Below, piece by piece: positions 24,441 through 33,635 of a DNA stretch of 38,548 bases; position 1 is the stretch's first letter; the number at the start of each line of letters is the position of its first letter. The position numbers were made by a program, and so were the translations under genes. The stretch is from positions 1 to 38,548 of the forward strand of contig JANLID010000376.1 of assembly GCA_024654105.1 (NCBI GenBank). The letters are read 5' to 3'. The notes below the pieces were generated by a model. That model had not been told where the DNA came from and ran no database searches. It saw only the letters and a list, made by a program, of their open reading frames with translations. The stretch is from Gallionella sp. Lineage in GTDB: Bacteria; Pseudomonadota; Gammaproteobacteria; Burkholderiales; Gallionellaceae.

Positions 24441-26459
24441 ATGGCTGCGACACGCAACATCACCCCACCCAAGTTTAATGACATAACCAGTGCGATTCGC
24501 ATGCTGGCAGTGGATGCCGTGCAAAAGGCGAACTCCGGCCACCCCGGCGCGCCGATGGGTATGGCGGAAATCGCCGAGGTATTGTGGAATCACCACTTGC
24601 GCCACAACCCGGCCAACCCGAAGTGGGCTGATCGCGACCGTTTTGTGTTGTCCAATGGCCACGGCTCGATGCTGGTTTATGCGCTGCTGCACCTGTCCGG
24701 TTATGACCTGCCGATGGATGAGTTGAAGCGCTTCCGCCAGATGCATTCCAAGACCCCCGGCCATCCTGAATACGGTTACACGCCAGGTGTGGAAACCACC
24801 GGCGGGCCGCTCGGCCAGGGCATTACCAATGCAGTTGGCATGGCGATGGCGGAAAAGCTGCTGGCGGCGGAATTCAACAAACCGGGCCACGAAATCGTCA
24901 ATCACCACACCTATGTGTTCATGGGCGACGGTTGCATGATGGAAGGTATCTCGCATGAAGCATGCGCATTGGCCGGTACCTGGGGGCTGGGCAAGCTGAT
25001 CGCCTTTTGGGATGACAACAACATCTCGATTGACGGCCATGTGGATGGCTGGTTTACCGACGATACTGCCAAGCGTTTTGAAGCATACGGCTGGCACGTG
25101 ATTGCCGATGTGCAAGGGCATGATTCCGAAGCAGTCGATGCCGCGATCAAGGCAGGCAAGGCCGTTACCGACAAACCCACGCTGATCTGCTGCAAGACCA
25201 TCATCGGTGCGGGCTCGCCGAACAAGGCCGACACCCACGACGTGCATGGCGCAGCGCTGGGCAATGATGAAGTGGCCGCGACGCGCGAACACATCGGCTG
25301 GAAATATCCGCCGTTCGAAATCCCTGCCCATGTGTACCAGGCATGGGACGCGCGCATCAAGGGCGAAGGCCTGGAGAAATTGTGGAATAACAAGCTCGCC
25401 GAATACAAGGCTGCTTTCCCGAAAGAAGCGGCTGAATTTATGCGCCGCATCAAGGGTGAATTACCGGCCAACTGGGCGGCGCATGCTGCCGACGTGATTG
25501 CCAAGACCAACGAAAAGGCTGAAACCATCGCGACCCGCAAGGCGTCGCAGAACGCCATCAATGCACTGGTTCCGGCACTGCCTGAATTCCTCGGCGGTTC
25601 CGCCGACCTGACCGGTTCCAACCTGACCAACTGGACCGGTTGCAAGCACATTCGCGGCAAGAGCACCGGTAACTACATCAGCTATGGCGTGCGCGAATTC
25701 GGCATGTCGCACATCATGAACGGCATGGCTTTGCACGGTGGTTTCCTGCCGTTCGGCGGCACTTTCCTGATGTTCTCCGAATATGCGCGCAATGCGTTGC
25801 GCATGTCGGCGCTGATGAAGCAGCGCGTGATCTATGTATTCACCCACGACTCCATCGGCCTGGGCGAAGACGGGCCGACCCACCAGCCGGTCGAGCAGAC
25901 CGCTACGCTGCGCTTAATGCCCAACATGGAAGTATGGCGCCCGTGCGACACCGTCGAATCCATTGCCGCGTGGGTGGCCGCGGTCGAGCGCCGGGATGGC
26001 CCATCCAGCCTGGTGTTCAGCCGCCAGAACCTGGCGTTCCAGAAGCGCGATGCGGCGCAGATCGCCAACATCCGCAAGGGTGCCTATGTGCTGTCCGAAG
26101 CGGCAGGCGGCAAGCCACAGGCAGTGATTATCGCCACCGGTTCTGAGGTGTCATTGGCGCTGGAAGCGCAAAAAGCGCTGGCAGCAGAGGGCACCAATGT
26201 GCGCGTGGTGTCGATGCCGTCCACCAACGTGTTCGACAAACAGAATCAAGCCTATCGTGACAGCGTGTTGCCCAAGGGGGTGAAGCGCGTCGCGGTCGAG
26301 GCGGGCGTGACCGGCGGCTGGTACAAATACGTGGGGCTGGATGGCGCGGTGGTCGGCATGGATTGCTTCGGCGAATCCGCACCGGCGCCAGAGTTGTTCA
26401 AGCACTTCGGTTTTACCGCCGCCAACGTGGCGGCGACGGTGAAGAAAGTTATTGGCTGA
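24441..26459 (+). CDS. tkt: Transketolase
   Basis: Transketolase moves two-carbon units between sugar phosphates with thiamine diphosphate, in the pentose phosphate and Calvin cycles. The 672-residue protein has full length and the expected motifs: NSGHPGAPMGMAEIAEVLW, the thiamine diphosphate motif with GDGCMMEGISHEA, the pyrimidine-domain region YVFTHDSIGLGEDGPTHQP, and the C-terminal domain with VSMPSTNVFDKQ. GGAGG lies about 9 bases before the ATG. It is the first gene of tkt-gap-pgk-pyk-fba, a set that serves carbon fixation or gluconeogenesis. Confidence 0.97.
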   Translation: MAATRNITPPKFNDITSAIRMLAVDAVQKANSGHPGAPMGMAEIAEVLWNHHLRHNPANPKWADRDRFVLSNGHGSMLVYALLHLSGYDLPMDELKRFRQMHSKTPGHPEYGYTPGVETTGGPLGQGITNAVGMAMAEKLLAAEFNKPGHEIVNHHTYVFMGDGCMMEGISHEACALAGTWGLGKLIAFWDDNNISIDGHVDGWFTDDTAKRFEAYGWHVIADVQGHDSEAVDAAIKAGKAVTDKPTLICCKTIIGAGSPNKADTHDVHGAALGNDEVAATREHIGWKYPPFEIPAHVYQAWDARIKGEGLEKLWNNKLAEYKAAFPKEAAEFMRRIKGELPANWAAHAADVIAKTNEKAETIATRKASQNAINALVPALPEFLGGSADLTGSNLTNWTGCKHIRGKSTGNYISYGVREFGMSHIMNGMALHGGFLPFGGTFLMFSEYARNALRMSALMKQRVIYVFTHDSIGLGEDGPTHQPVEQTATLRLMPNMEVWRPCDTVESIAAWVAAVERRDGPSSLVFSRQNLAFQKRDAAQIANIRKGAYVLSEAAGGKPQAVIIATGSEVSLALEAQKALAAEGTNVRVVSMPSTNVFDKQNQAYRDSVLPKGVKRVAVEAGVTGGWYKYVGLDGAVVGMDCFGESAPAPELFKHFGFTAANVAATVKKVIG

Positions 26460-26523
26460 GGATTTATTGGCAACTACATTGCAGCCAAAGAGTTTTTAAT
26501 GACTAAACCCTAAGGAGAAAAAA

Positions 26524-27522
26524 ATGACAATTCGTGTCGGTATTAACGGATTCGGCCGCATCGGACGTATGGTGCTCCGCGCAGCAGCGCAAGATTTCGC
26601 TGACATAGAGATTGTGGGCATCAACGACCTGCTCGAACCGGATTACCTGGCGTACATGTTGCGCTACGATTCCGTGCATGGCCGCTTCAAGGGCAGCGTT
26701 TCTGTCGAAGGCACTACCCTGGTGGTCAACGGCAAAAAGATCCGCCTGACCGCCGTCAAGGATCCTGCCGAATTGAAATGGAGCGAAGTGGGCGCCGATA
26801 TCGTGGTCGAATCCACCGGCCTGTTCCTCACCAAGGAAACCGCTCAAAAGCATATCGCCGCAGGCGCGAAGAAGGTCATCATGTCGGCGCCGAGCAAGGA
26901 CGATACGCCGATGTTCGTGTATGGCGTGAACGACAAGACATACGCCGGGCAAGCCATTATTTCCAACGCTTCGTGCACCACCAACTGTCTGGCGCCGGTC
27001 GCCAAGGTGCTGAACGACAACTGGGGCATCAAGCGCGGCCTGATGACCACGGTGCATGCCGCCACCGCCACTCAGAAAACCGTCGACGGGCCGTCCAACA
27101 AGGATTGGCGCGGCGGCCGCGGCATTCTGGAGAACATCATTCCGTCCTCGACCGGTGCCGCCAAGGCGGTCGGCAAGGTGATCCCCGAGTTGAACAAAAA
27201 ACTTACCGGCATGGCCTTCCGCGTGCCGACTTCGGATGTGTCCGTGGTCGATCTCACTGTGGAGCTGAACAAGGAAACCAGCTATGCCGACATCTGCGCC
27301 GCGATGAAGGCCGCCTCCGAGGGTGCGATGAAGGGCGTGCTCGGCTACACCGACGAAAAGGTGGTCTCCACCGATTTTCGCGGTGAGAGTTGCACCTCGG
27401 TCTTCGATGCCGACGCGGGTATGGCTCTGGACGGTACTTTCGTCAAGATCGTGGCCTGGTACGACAACGAGTGGGGCTACTCCTGCAAGGTGCTGGAGAT
27501 GGTGCGCGTTATCGCTAAATAA
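26524..27522 (+). CDS. gap: Glyceraldehyde-3-phosphate dehydrogenase
   Basis: The enzyme interconverts glyceraldehyde-3-phosphate and 1,3-bisphosphoglycerate. The 332-residue protein has the nucleotide-binding start RVGINGFGRIGRMVLRA, catalytic Cys151 in SNASCTTNC and His178 in TTVHAATATQ, plus WYDNEWGYSCKV at the end. Asp35 in GINDLLEPD suggests NAD preference, though this was judged by eye. A strong AAGGAG precedes the start. A heptamer-repeat element separates it from pgk. Confidence 0.97.
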   Translation: MTIRVGINGFGRIGRMVLRAAAQDFADIEIVGINDLLEPDYLAYMLRYDSVHGRFKGSVSVEGTTLVVNGKKIRLTAVKDPAELKWSEVGADIVVESTGLFLTKETAQKHIAAGAKKVIMSAPSKDDTPMFVYGVNDKTYAGQAIISNASCTTNCLAPVAKVLNDNWGIKRGLMTTVHAATATQKTVDGPSNKDWRGGRGILENIIPSSTGAAKAVGKVIPELNKKLTGMAFRVPTSDVSVVDLTVELNKETSYADICAAMKAASEGAMKGVLGYTDEKVVSTDFRGESCTSVFDADAGMALDGTFVKIVAWYDNEWGYSCKVLEMVRVIAK

Positions 27523-27524
27523 TA

Positions 27525-27610
27525 GGGAGTGGGGAGTAGGAAGTAGGAAGTGGGTTTCACGCTTCCCACTGAGGCACGAAGTGCCGTTCCACTCCCCACT
27601 CACCACTTCC
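27525..27610. repeat. Inverted heptamer arrays between gap and pgk
   Basis: The left arm (27525-27554) is built of seven-base units of the type GGAGTRG/GAAGTRG. The right arm (about 27588-27611) has the complementary units CCACTCC, CCACTCA and CCACTTC. A small hairpin GGCACGAAGTGCC (27573-27585) lies between them. The element fills nearly the whole intergenic space and could form a long imperfect stem in the mRNA. It leaves a normal TGGAGT binding site for pgk. Confidence 0.75.
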
Positions 27611-27629
27611 CGCTTTTCATGGAGTAAAA

Positions 27630-28847
27630 ATGTCCGCAATTAAAATGACCAATATGGCTCTTTTTGGCAAGCGCGTCCTGATCCGTTCGGATCTCAATGT
27701 GCCCGTCAAGGATGGCAAAGTCACCTCCGATGCGCGCATCACCGCGTCGATGGCGACGATCGAGTTTGCCATGAAGGCCGGCGCATGCGTCATGGTGACC
27801 TCGCATCTGGGGCGTCCGGAAGAAGGCGTTTATTCCGAAGAAAACTCGCTCAAGCCGGTGGCGCATGTCATCGCCAACAAGCTGGGCAAGCCGGTGCGCC
27901 TGATCAAGGATTGGGCGGATGGCGGCTTCGATGTCGCCCCGGGCGAACTGGTGCTGCTGGAGAACTGCCGCTTCAACAAGGGCGAGAAAAAGAACGCCGA
28001 AGAAACGGCGAGGAAATACGCAGCCCTGTGCGACGTATTCGTGATGGACGCTTTCGGTACCGCACACCGCGCGGAAGCGTCGACCCACGGCGTGGCGAAG
28101 TATGCGCCGACTGCGGCGGCCGGCATCCTGCTGACCGAGGAACTGGATGCGCTGTCCAAGGCGCTGCTCAACCCGGCGCGCCCGATGGTGGCCATCGTCG
28201 GCGGCAGCAAGGTTTCGACCAAGCTGACCGTGCTGGAATCGCTGTCCGACAAGTGTGAGCAACTGGTGGTCGGCGGCGGCATCGCCAACACCTTCCTCAA
28301 GGCGGCAGGCAAGAACGTTGGCAAGTCGCTGTGCGAGGACGATCTGGTGCCGACCGCACAGAGCCTGATGCAGAAGATGCAGGCGCGTGGTGCTTCGATC
28401 CCCATTGCGGTTGACGTGGTGGTCGGCAAGAAGTTCGACGCAAACGAACCGGCCGTGCTGAAAGGTGCGGACGAGGTGGCAGACGATGACATGATTTTCG
28501 ACATCGGCCCGCAATCCGCGCAGGAAATCGCCGACATCATTATGAAGGCGGGCACGGTGGTGTGGAACGGGCCGGTCGGGGTGTTCGAGTTTGACCAGTT
28601 CGGCGAAGGCACCAAGAAGATCGCCACGGCGATCGCGGAAACCCAGGCGTTCACGCTGGCGGGCGGCGGCGATACCATCGCCGCGATCCAGAAATACGGT
28701 ATCTACGACAAGGTTTCTTACATCTCCACGGCGGGCGGCGCATTTCTGGAATTCCTCGAAGGCAAGAAATTGCCGGCAGTCGAGATTCTGGAACAACGTG
28801 CGCAGAAAGACATGGAGGGTTGCGGCAGCGGTTGCAGTTGCAAATAA
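27630..28847 (+). CDS. pgk: Phosphoglycerate kinase
   Basis: Pgk transfers phosphate between 1,3-bisphosphoglycerate and ADP. The protein shows the N-terminal substrate-binding motif RSDLNVPVKDGKV, the HLGRPEEG region, the hinge, and the nucleotide motif WNGPVGVFEFDQFGEGT followed by GGGDTIAA and STAGGAFLEFLEG. At 405 residues it is about ten longer than typical because of a C-terminal extension ending EGCGSGCSCK. The four-cysteine tail is unusual and could bind a metal or form disulfides. It follows gap after a repeat element and precedes pyk by 9 bp. Confidence 0.97.
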   Translation: MSAIKMTNMALFGKRVLIRSDLNVPVKDGKVTSDARITASMATIEFAMKAGACVMVTSHLGRPEEGVYSEENSLKPVAHVIANKLGKPVRLIKDWADGGFDVAPGELVLLENCRFNKGEKKNAEETARKYAALCDVFVMDAFGTAHRAEASTHGVAKYAPTAAAGILLTEELDALSKALLNPARPMVAIVGGSKVSTKLTVLESLSDKCEQLVVGGGIANTFLKAAGKNVGKSLCEDDLVPTAQSLMQKMQARGASIPIAVDVVVGKKFDANEPAVLKGADEVADDDMIFDIGPQSAQEIADIIMKAGTVVWNGPVGVFEFDQFGEGTKKIATAIAETQAFTLAGGGDTIAAIQKYGIYDKVSYISTAGGAFLEFLEGKKLPAVEILEQRAQKDMEGCGSGCSCK

Positions 28848-28856
28848 CCAATCATC

Positions 28857-30296
28857 ATGCTGCGTAGAACCAAAATCGTCGCAACCCTGGGGCCCGCTTC
28901 CAGCGACCAGAAAGTCATCGAGCGGATGATTCGCGCCGGGGTCGACCTGGTGCGGATGAATTTCTCGCACGGCTCGGTGCGGGATCATGTGCAGCGCGCC
29001 GAGACGGTGCGCGCGGCAGCGGCAGTCGTCGGGCGCACCGTGGGCATCCTGGCCGACCTGCAAGGTCCGAAAATCCGCGTGCGCAAATTCGAGAACGACA
29101 AAATCATCCTGAACAAGGGCGACACCTTCATCCTCGATGCCGCGCTGGACGGATTGGGCAACCAGCAGCGCGTCGGGCTGGATTACAAGGACTTGCCCAA
29201 GGATGTCAGCAAAGGCACGGTGCTGTTGCTCAACGATGGCATGCTGGAGTTTGATGTTGTCGAAGTTAAGGGTGCTGAGATCATTTGCCGGGTAATGCGC
29301 GGCGGCGTGCTGTCCAACAACAAGGGCATCAACCGCAAGGGCGGCGGACTGACCGCGCCGGCGCTGACCGGCAAGGACAAGGAAGATATCAAGACTGCCG
29401 CGCTGATCAAGGCGGACTATCTGGCGGTATCGTTTCCGCGCAGCGGTGACGACATGCGCCTGGCGCGCGAGCTGATGCACGCGGCGGGCGGCAAGAGTAT
29501 GCTGATGGCCAAGATCGAGCGCGCCGAGGCGATCCCGGCGCTGGGCGACATTATCGATGCGTCCGACGCCATCATGGTGGCGCGCGGCGACCTGAGCGTG
29601 GAAGTCGGCGATGCGGCCGTGCCCGGCCTGCAAAAGCGCATGATCAAAATGGCGCGCTCTAAAAATCGCTTGGTGATTACCGCCACGCAAATGATGGAGT
29701 CGATGATCAGTAACCCGATCCCGACCCGCGCGGAAGTGTCCGACGTGGCGAATGCCGTGCTGGACGGCACGGATGCGGTGATGCTGTCGGCGGAAACAGC
29801 GGTAGGCGATTACCCGGTGGAAACCATCGAAGCCATGGCGCGCATCTGCCTCAAGGCCGAGCAAGAGGTGGAAGAGAGTGTGTTCGACCGCCGCATTGTG
29901 CAACAAAAATTTGCGCGCATCGACCAGTCGATCGCGATGTCCGCGCTGTTTGCCGCGTCGCATTTCAAGGTCAAGGCCATCATCGCGTTGACCCAGTCCG
30001 GCTCGACGCCGTTGTGGATGTCGCGCTTGAATGCGGGCGTGCCGATTTTCGCGCTGACCCCGCTGCCGGAAACCTTGAGCAAGGTGACTCTGTTCAGCGG
30101 CGTGCATCCCATCGCTTTCCATTCCAAAGCCAGGGGGCAGCTGGAAGAATGGCACCAGATCGAGGCAACTCTCGTGGAACGGGGCTTGGTAAAGGACGGC
30201 GATATGGTGGTAATGACCATCGGTGAAGCGATGGGAAAATCGGGACATACCAACACGATGAAGATTATGCGTGTCGGCGATCATCGCAAAACATAA
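28857..30296 (+). CDS. pyk: Pyruvate kinase
   Basis: Pyruvate kinase makes pyruvate and ATP from phosphoenolpyruvate and ADP. The 479-residue length fits. Motifs include RTKIVATLGPASS at the N-terminus, the catalytic lysine segment SMLMAKIERAEAI, the metal-binding MVARGDLSVEVG, and ATQMMESMISNPIPTRAE. It belongs to an operon otherwise made of reversible carbon-fixation enzymes. The start lies 9 bp after the pgk stop with no strong binding site. Confidence 0.96.
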   Translation: MLRRTKIVATLGPASSDQKVIERMIRAGVDLVRMNFSHGSVRDHVQRAETVRAAAAVVGRTVGILADLQGPKIRVRKFENDKIILNKGDTFILDAALDGLGNQQRVGLDYKDLPKDVSKGTVLLLNDGMLEFDVVEVKGAEIICRVMRGGVLSNNKGINRKGGGLTAPALTGKDKEDIKTAALIKADYLAVSFPRSGDDMRLARELMHAAGGKSMLMAKIERAEAIPALGDIIDASDAIMVARGDLSVEVGDAAVPGLQKRMIKMARSKNRLVITATQMMESMISNPIPTRAEVSDVANAVLDGTDAVMLSAETAVGDYPVETIEAMARICLKAEQEVEESVFDRRIVQQKFARIDQSIAMSALFAASHFKVKAIIALTQSGSTPLWMSRLNAGVPIFALTPLPETLSKVTLFSGVHPIAFHSKARGQLEEWHQIEATLVERGLVKDGDMVVMTIGEAMGKSGHTNTMKIMRVGDHRKT

Positions 30297-30299
30297 AGC

Positions 30300-30323
30300 A
30301 GGGGCACGGCGCGCCGTGCCCCT
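30300..30323. repeat. 24-bp perfect palindrome between pyk and fba
   Basis: AGGGGCACGGCG (30300-30311) is followed directly by its exact reverse complement (30312-30323), four bases after the pyk stop. In RNA it would be a very stable GC-rich hairpin. A pyrimidine-rich run (ACCCCCCTGTAATTTATTTAA) follows, without a clean U tract, so partial termination or mRNA processing is possible. Confidence 0.75.
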
Positions 30324-30358
30324 ACCCCCCTGTAATTTATTTAATCAGGAGAAAACAC

Positions 30359-31423
30359 ATGGCACTCGTCTCTTTACGTCAACTACTCGACCATGCGGCG
30401 GAACACAGCTACGGCCTGCCCGCCTTCAACGTGAACAATCTGGAGCAGGTCAAGGCGATCATGGAAGCGGCCGACGAAACCAGCAGCCCGGTCATCATGC
30501 AAGGCTCCGCCGGTGCGCGCAAATATGCCGGCGAGGCATTCCTGCGCCACCTGATCGAAGCCGCGGTGGAAGCCTATCCGCACATTCCGGTGGTGATGCA
30601 TCAGGATCACGGCGCGTCACCGGCGATCTGTATCCAGGCGATCAAGTCCGGCTTCTCCAGCGTGATGATGGACGGCTCGCTGAAAGAAGATGCGAAAACG
30701 CCTTCCTCGTTCGAATACAACGTGGATGTCACACGTCGCGTGGTGGAGATGTCGCACGCGGTGGGCGTATCGGTGGAAGGCGAACTGGGCTGCCTCGGCT
30801 CGCTGGAAAGCGGCATGGGCGAAAAGGAAGATGGCCACGGCGCGGAAGGCGCGCTGAGCCAGGACCAGTTGCTGACCGACCCGAATGAAGCGGCCGAATT
30901 CGTCAAGTTGACCCAGGTGGATGCCTTGGCCATCGCCATCGGCACCTCGCACGGCGCCTACAAATTTACCCGCCCCCCAACCGGCGCGGTGCTGCGCATC
31001 GACCGCATCAAGGAAATCCATGCGCGCATTCCCAATACACATCTGGTGATGCACGGCTCGTCGAGCGTGCCGCAGGAATGGCTGAAGGTGATCAACTCTT
31101 TCGGCGGCACCATGGGCGAAACCTATGGCGTGCCGGTCGAGGAAATCGTCGAGGGCATCAAGAATGGCGTGCGCAAGGTGAACATTGACACCGACCTGCG
31201 CATGGCCTCCACCGGCGCGGTGCGCCGCCATCTGGTGGAAGACACCAGGAACTTCGATCCGCGCAAGTTCCTCGCCGCCGCCACCAAGGCGATGAAGGAA
31301 ATTTGCAAGGCGCGCTATGAGGCCTTCGGTGCGGCAGGCCAGGCGTCCAAAATCAAGCCGGTCTCGCTGGACGCGATGGCCAACCGCTATGCCAAGGGCG
31401 AGCTGAACGCGATCATTAAGTAA
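30359..31423 (+). CDS. fba: Class II fructose-bisphosphate aldolase (CbbA type)
   Basis: This zinc-dependent aldolase condenses triose phosphates to fructose-1,6-bisphosphate (or sedoheptulose bisphosphate in the Calvin cycle). The 354-residue protein begins MALVSLRQLLDHAAEHSYG, typical of the Calvin-cycle type. It shows VVMHQDHGASP with catalytic Asp83 and zinc ligand His84, the acidic EGELGCLGSLESG loop, GTSHGAYKF, and VMHGSSSVPQEW with later NIDTDLRMASTGA. AGGAG precedes the start. It closes the tkt-gap-pgk-pyk-fba cluster; a 24-bp palindrome stands upstream and may adjust its expression. Confidence 0.96.
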   Translation: MALVSLRQLLDHAAEHSYGLPAFNVNNLEQVKAIMEAADETSSPVIMQGSAGARKYAGEAFLRHLIEAAVEAYPHIPVVMHQDHGASPAICIQAIKSGFSSVMMDGSLKEDAKTPSSFEYNVDVTRRVVEMSHAVGVSVEGELGCLGSLESGMGEKEDGHGAEGALSQDQLLTDPNEAAEFVKLTQVDALAIAIGTSHGAYKFTRPPTGAVLRIDRIKEIHARIPNTHLVMHGSSSVPQEWLKVINSFGGTMGETYGVPVEEIVEGIKNGVRKVNIDTDLRMASTGAVRRHLVEDTRNFDPRKFLAAATKAMKEICKARYEAFGAAGQASKIKPVSLDAMANRYAKGELNAIIK

Positions 31424-31469
31424 CTGGAGAATTGATTCCCTCGTACCGGCTGAGCCGCGCGACCATATC

Positions 31470-31901
31470 ATGATCGAATACATCTTCTTTGAAGCGCCGT
31501 TGCGCAATGCTTTCGTTGAATACGCCGAAGGCTTGGGGATCACATGCGCCTTGCATGACGATCCGATGGGCCTCGTCGTTGCGATACCGGAGGACATCGC
31601 CGAAAATCTCGAAGACGCGCTGGAAGAACGTTACGACGAATTGCAGGACGAGCAGGCACAATTGCTGTCAGAAAAGGAAGGCGGACTCAAGCGACTGGCC
31701 GGCTTCCGCTTCGACCTGCCCGATGGGCAATCGCGCATGGTCCCCCTGCAGCCGGACTTGGCAAAGCGTCTGCTGGCCGGATTCAGCCTCGAGGAAATAC
31801 GGGCATTATTTGAAGCGGTCGCGCGCAGCGCGGTGAGCGCCGAAGAGAATTGCCTGCGCAAAGCGCTGGTGGAAGAGCAGACAGTACGCGAGGTAAAGTA
31901 G
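31470..31901 (+). CDS. Conserved hypothetical protein
   Basis: This 143-residue acidic cytosolic protein begins MIEYIFFEAPLRNAFVEYAE and has no signal or membrane segment. A charged helical region (about 44-70, ENLEDALEERYDELQDEQ) could be a short coiled coil. I do not recognise a family with a known role. It lies 46 bp after fba on the same strand, and a good ribosome binding site is not visible. Codon use is like its neighbours, so it is probably a real gene. Confidence 0.75.
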   Translation: MIEYIFFEAPLRNAFVEYAEGLGITCALHDDPMGLVVAIPEDIAENLEDALEERYDELQDEQAQLLSEKEGGLKRLAGFRFDLPDGQSRMVPLQPDLAKRLLAGFSLEEIRALFEAVARSAVSAEENCLRKALVEEQTVREVK

Positions 31902-32008
31902 CCGCGGCCGCAAGCGCGCGGATTTGATTGCAGATTCCCGGTCGCGCGAATCGGTATAAACTGTCCACAGCATTCCCAGGTAGTTCAATCCACTCGCAGG
32001 AGGCTCTC

Positions 32009-32605
32009 ATGTCACGCACTTCATTAGACCAGGCTGCACTCGACCAGCTCTTTTTCGACGCACATACCCACAACGCCTGGCAAAAGAGGCCGGTGCCGGA
32101 CGAACTGCTGCGCCGTCTTTACGACACCTTCCGCATGGGGCCGACCTCGGCCAATAGTTGTCCGGCGCGCATCGTGTTCGTCAAATCCAGGGAAGCGAAA
32201 GAGATGCTTGATCCGGCTTTGCAGGAAGGCAATCGCGCCAAAAGCATGGCCGCTCCGGTCACCGCCATCATTGGCTACGATCTGCATTTCTATGAAAGGA
32301 TGGGCAAGCTATACCCCAATGCGCCGGATGCGCGCAGCTGGTTCGACAAGGACGAGCAAACCGCCTTCACCAACGCCTTTCGCAACGGCACGCTGCAAGG
32401 CGCCTACCTCATCATCGCGGCACGCGCGCTCGGTCTCGATTGCGGTCCGATGTCCGGCTTCGACAATGCTCTGGTAGATCAACTGTTCTTCGCGGGAACC
32501 TCAGTGAAATCCAACTTCCTGTGCAACCTCGGCTATGGCGACCCGAAGGGTGTCTATCCGCGCAACCCGAGACTGGAGTTTGATGAAGCGTGCAGGATTG
32601 CCTGA
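32009..32605 (+). CDS. Nitroreductase family protein, RutE-like
   Basis: The start at ATG 32009, with GGAGG five bases upstream, gives 198 residues, the length of the RutE (malonic semialdehyde reductase) subgroup of FMN-dependent nitroreductases. Motifs include MGPTSANSCPARIVFVKS for flavin binding, AYLIIAARALGLDCGPMSGFDN, and NLGYGDPKGVYPRNPRLEFDEA at the end, characteristic of this subgroup. RutE acts in pyrimidine breakdown, but no other rut gene is nearby, so the substrate here is unknown. Confidence 0.85.
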   Translation: MSRTSLDQAALDQLFFDAHTHNAWQKRPVPDELLRRLYDTFRMGPTSANSCPARIVFVKSREAKEMLDPALQEGNRAKSMAAPVTAIIGYDLHFYERMGKLYPNAPDARSWFDKDEQTAFTNAFRNGTLQGAYLIIAARALGLDCGPMSGFDNALVDQLFFAGTSVKSNFLCNLGYGDPKGVYPRNPRLEFDEACRIA

Positions 32606-32737
32606 ATAGGCTTGAAACCGCCACAATTATTGCCCAGCTAAGTTGTTGCTGCGATTCCCTGTGCGGATTCGAACAGTCTGGAAACGCCATGAAAATCTGC
32701 TACCCTGTTCCGCGGATAATCATGCCGGGAAAACGCA

Positions 32738-33559
32738 ATGGCAATTTATGCGATAGGTGATATACAGGGATGCTACGCCGAGCTTCAGCAGTTGCTGGAA
32801 CAGGTACGCTTCGATCCGGCGCAGGACAAACTGTGGCTGGTCGGCGACTTGGTAAACCGCGGGCCGGGTTCATTGGAGGTATTGCGGCTGGTCAAATCGT
32901 TGGGCGGCAGCGCGGTCACCGTGCTCGGCAACCATGACTTGCACCTGCTCGCCGTCGCGGAAGGCGTGGCGGAACTGCATCGCACCGATACGCTGGATGA
33001 GATTCTCCACGCGCCGGATCGCGACGAATTGTTGCACTGGCTGCGCAACCAGTGCCTGCTGCACGCGCAGGACGGCTATGTGCTGGTTCACGCCGGGCTG
33101 CTGCCGCAATGGAGCGTGGCGCAGGCCGAAAACCTGGCGCGCGAAGCCGAAGCCGCGCTGCGCGGCGGCGATTACGCCACTTTCCTTTCGCGCATGTATG
33201 GCAATTCCCCGCACAACTGGGACGACGGCTTTTCCGGCTACAAACGCCTGCGCGTCATCATCAACGCCTTTACGCGCATGCGCATCTGCACCAAAGAAGG
33301 CGAGATGGAATTCAAGTTCAAGGGAGAAGTAAAGAACATCCCGCTCGGTTATCTGCCGTGGTTCGACGTGCCCAAGCGCGCCAGTGCCGATTCAACAATA
33401 ATCTTCGGCCACTGGTCCGCACTCGGCCTGCTGCTCAGGAAAGACGCCATCGCACTCGACACCGGCTGTCTGTGGGGCGGCCCGATGAGCGCCGTCCGGC
33501 TGGATGACCGCCAGTTGTTCCAGGCGGCCTGCAACAACCCGGTGGCGAAGCATTGGTGA
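32738..33559 (+). CDS. apaH: Symmetrical bis(5'-nucleosyl)-tetraphosphatase
   Basis: ApaH splits Ap4A into two ADP and also removes nucleotide caps from RNA in some bacteria. The 273-residue protein has the metallophosphoesterase motifs IGDIQGCYAEL, LVGDLVNRGPGSLEVL and VLGNHDLHLL, then VHAGLLPQW and FGHWSALGL. The C-terminus (NNPVAKHW) is encoded within a 27-bp segment that recurs perfectly at 34297-34323, beyond the mazEF genes. The start has no strong binding site, but the N-terminus MAIYAIGDIQG is as expected. Confidence 0.96.
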   Translation: MAIYAIGDIQGCYAELQQLLEQVRFDPAQDKLWLVGDLVNRGPGSLEVLRLVKSLGGSAVTVLGNHDLHLLAVAEGVAELHRTDTLDEILHAPDRDELLHWLRNQCLLHAQDGYVLVHAGLLPQWSVAQAENLAREAEAALRGGDYATFLSRMYGNSPHNWDDGFSGYKRLRVIINAFTRMRICTKEGEMEFKFKGEVKNIPLGYLPWFDVPKRASADSTIIFGHWSALGLLLRKDAIALDTGCLWGGPMSAVRLDDRQLFQAACNNPVAKHW

Positions 33560-33562
33560 TGG
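33536..33562 (+). repeat. 27-bp direct repeat, left copy (apaH 3' end)
   Basis: The 27 bases starting AACCCGGTGGCGAAGC and ending GGTGATGG code for the last residues and stop codon of ApaH. They are repeated exactly at 34297-34323. The flanking bases on both sides differ, so the repeat is sharply bounded. Between the copies lies a 734-bp segment with mazE and mazF and their promoter. Confidence 0.95.
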
Positions 33563-33574
33563 GGTACATCAAAA

Positions 33575-33616
33575 TTGACCGTTGGCTTCAAGATGTATAG
33601 ACTTGCGTTTATACAT
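33575..33616 (+). promoter_or_regulatory. mazEF promoter and operator
   Basis: TTGACC (33575-33580) and TAGACT (33598-33603) are spaced by 17 bases, a good sigma-70 arrangement. An inverted repeat, ATGTATA (33593-33599) and TATACAT (33610-33616), overlaps the -10 element and should be the site bound by the MazE-MazF complex for autorepression. mazE begins 19 bp further on. Confidence 0.65.
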
Positions 33617-33635
33617 TTTTGCAAGGAGCGAAGTC

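Noticed and set aside
27600..30284. Very long minus-strand open frame opposite pgk and pyk
   Set aside because: It mirrors two certain genes in GC-rich codons, and its translation is rich in Arg, His and Gln without any family likeness.
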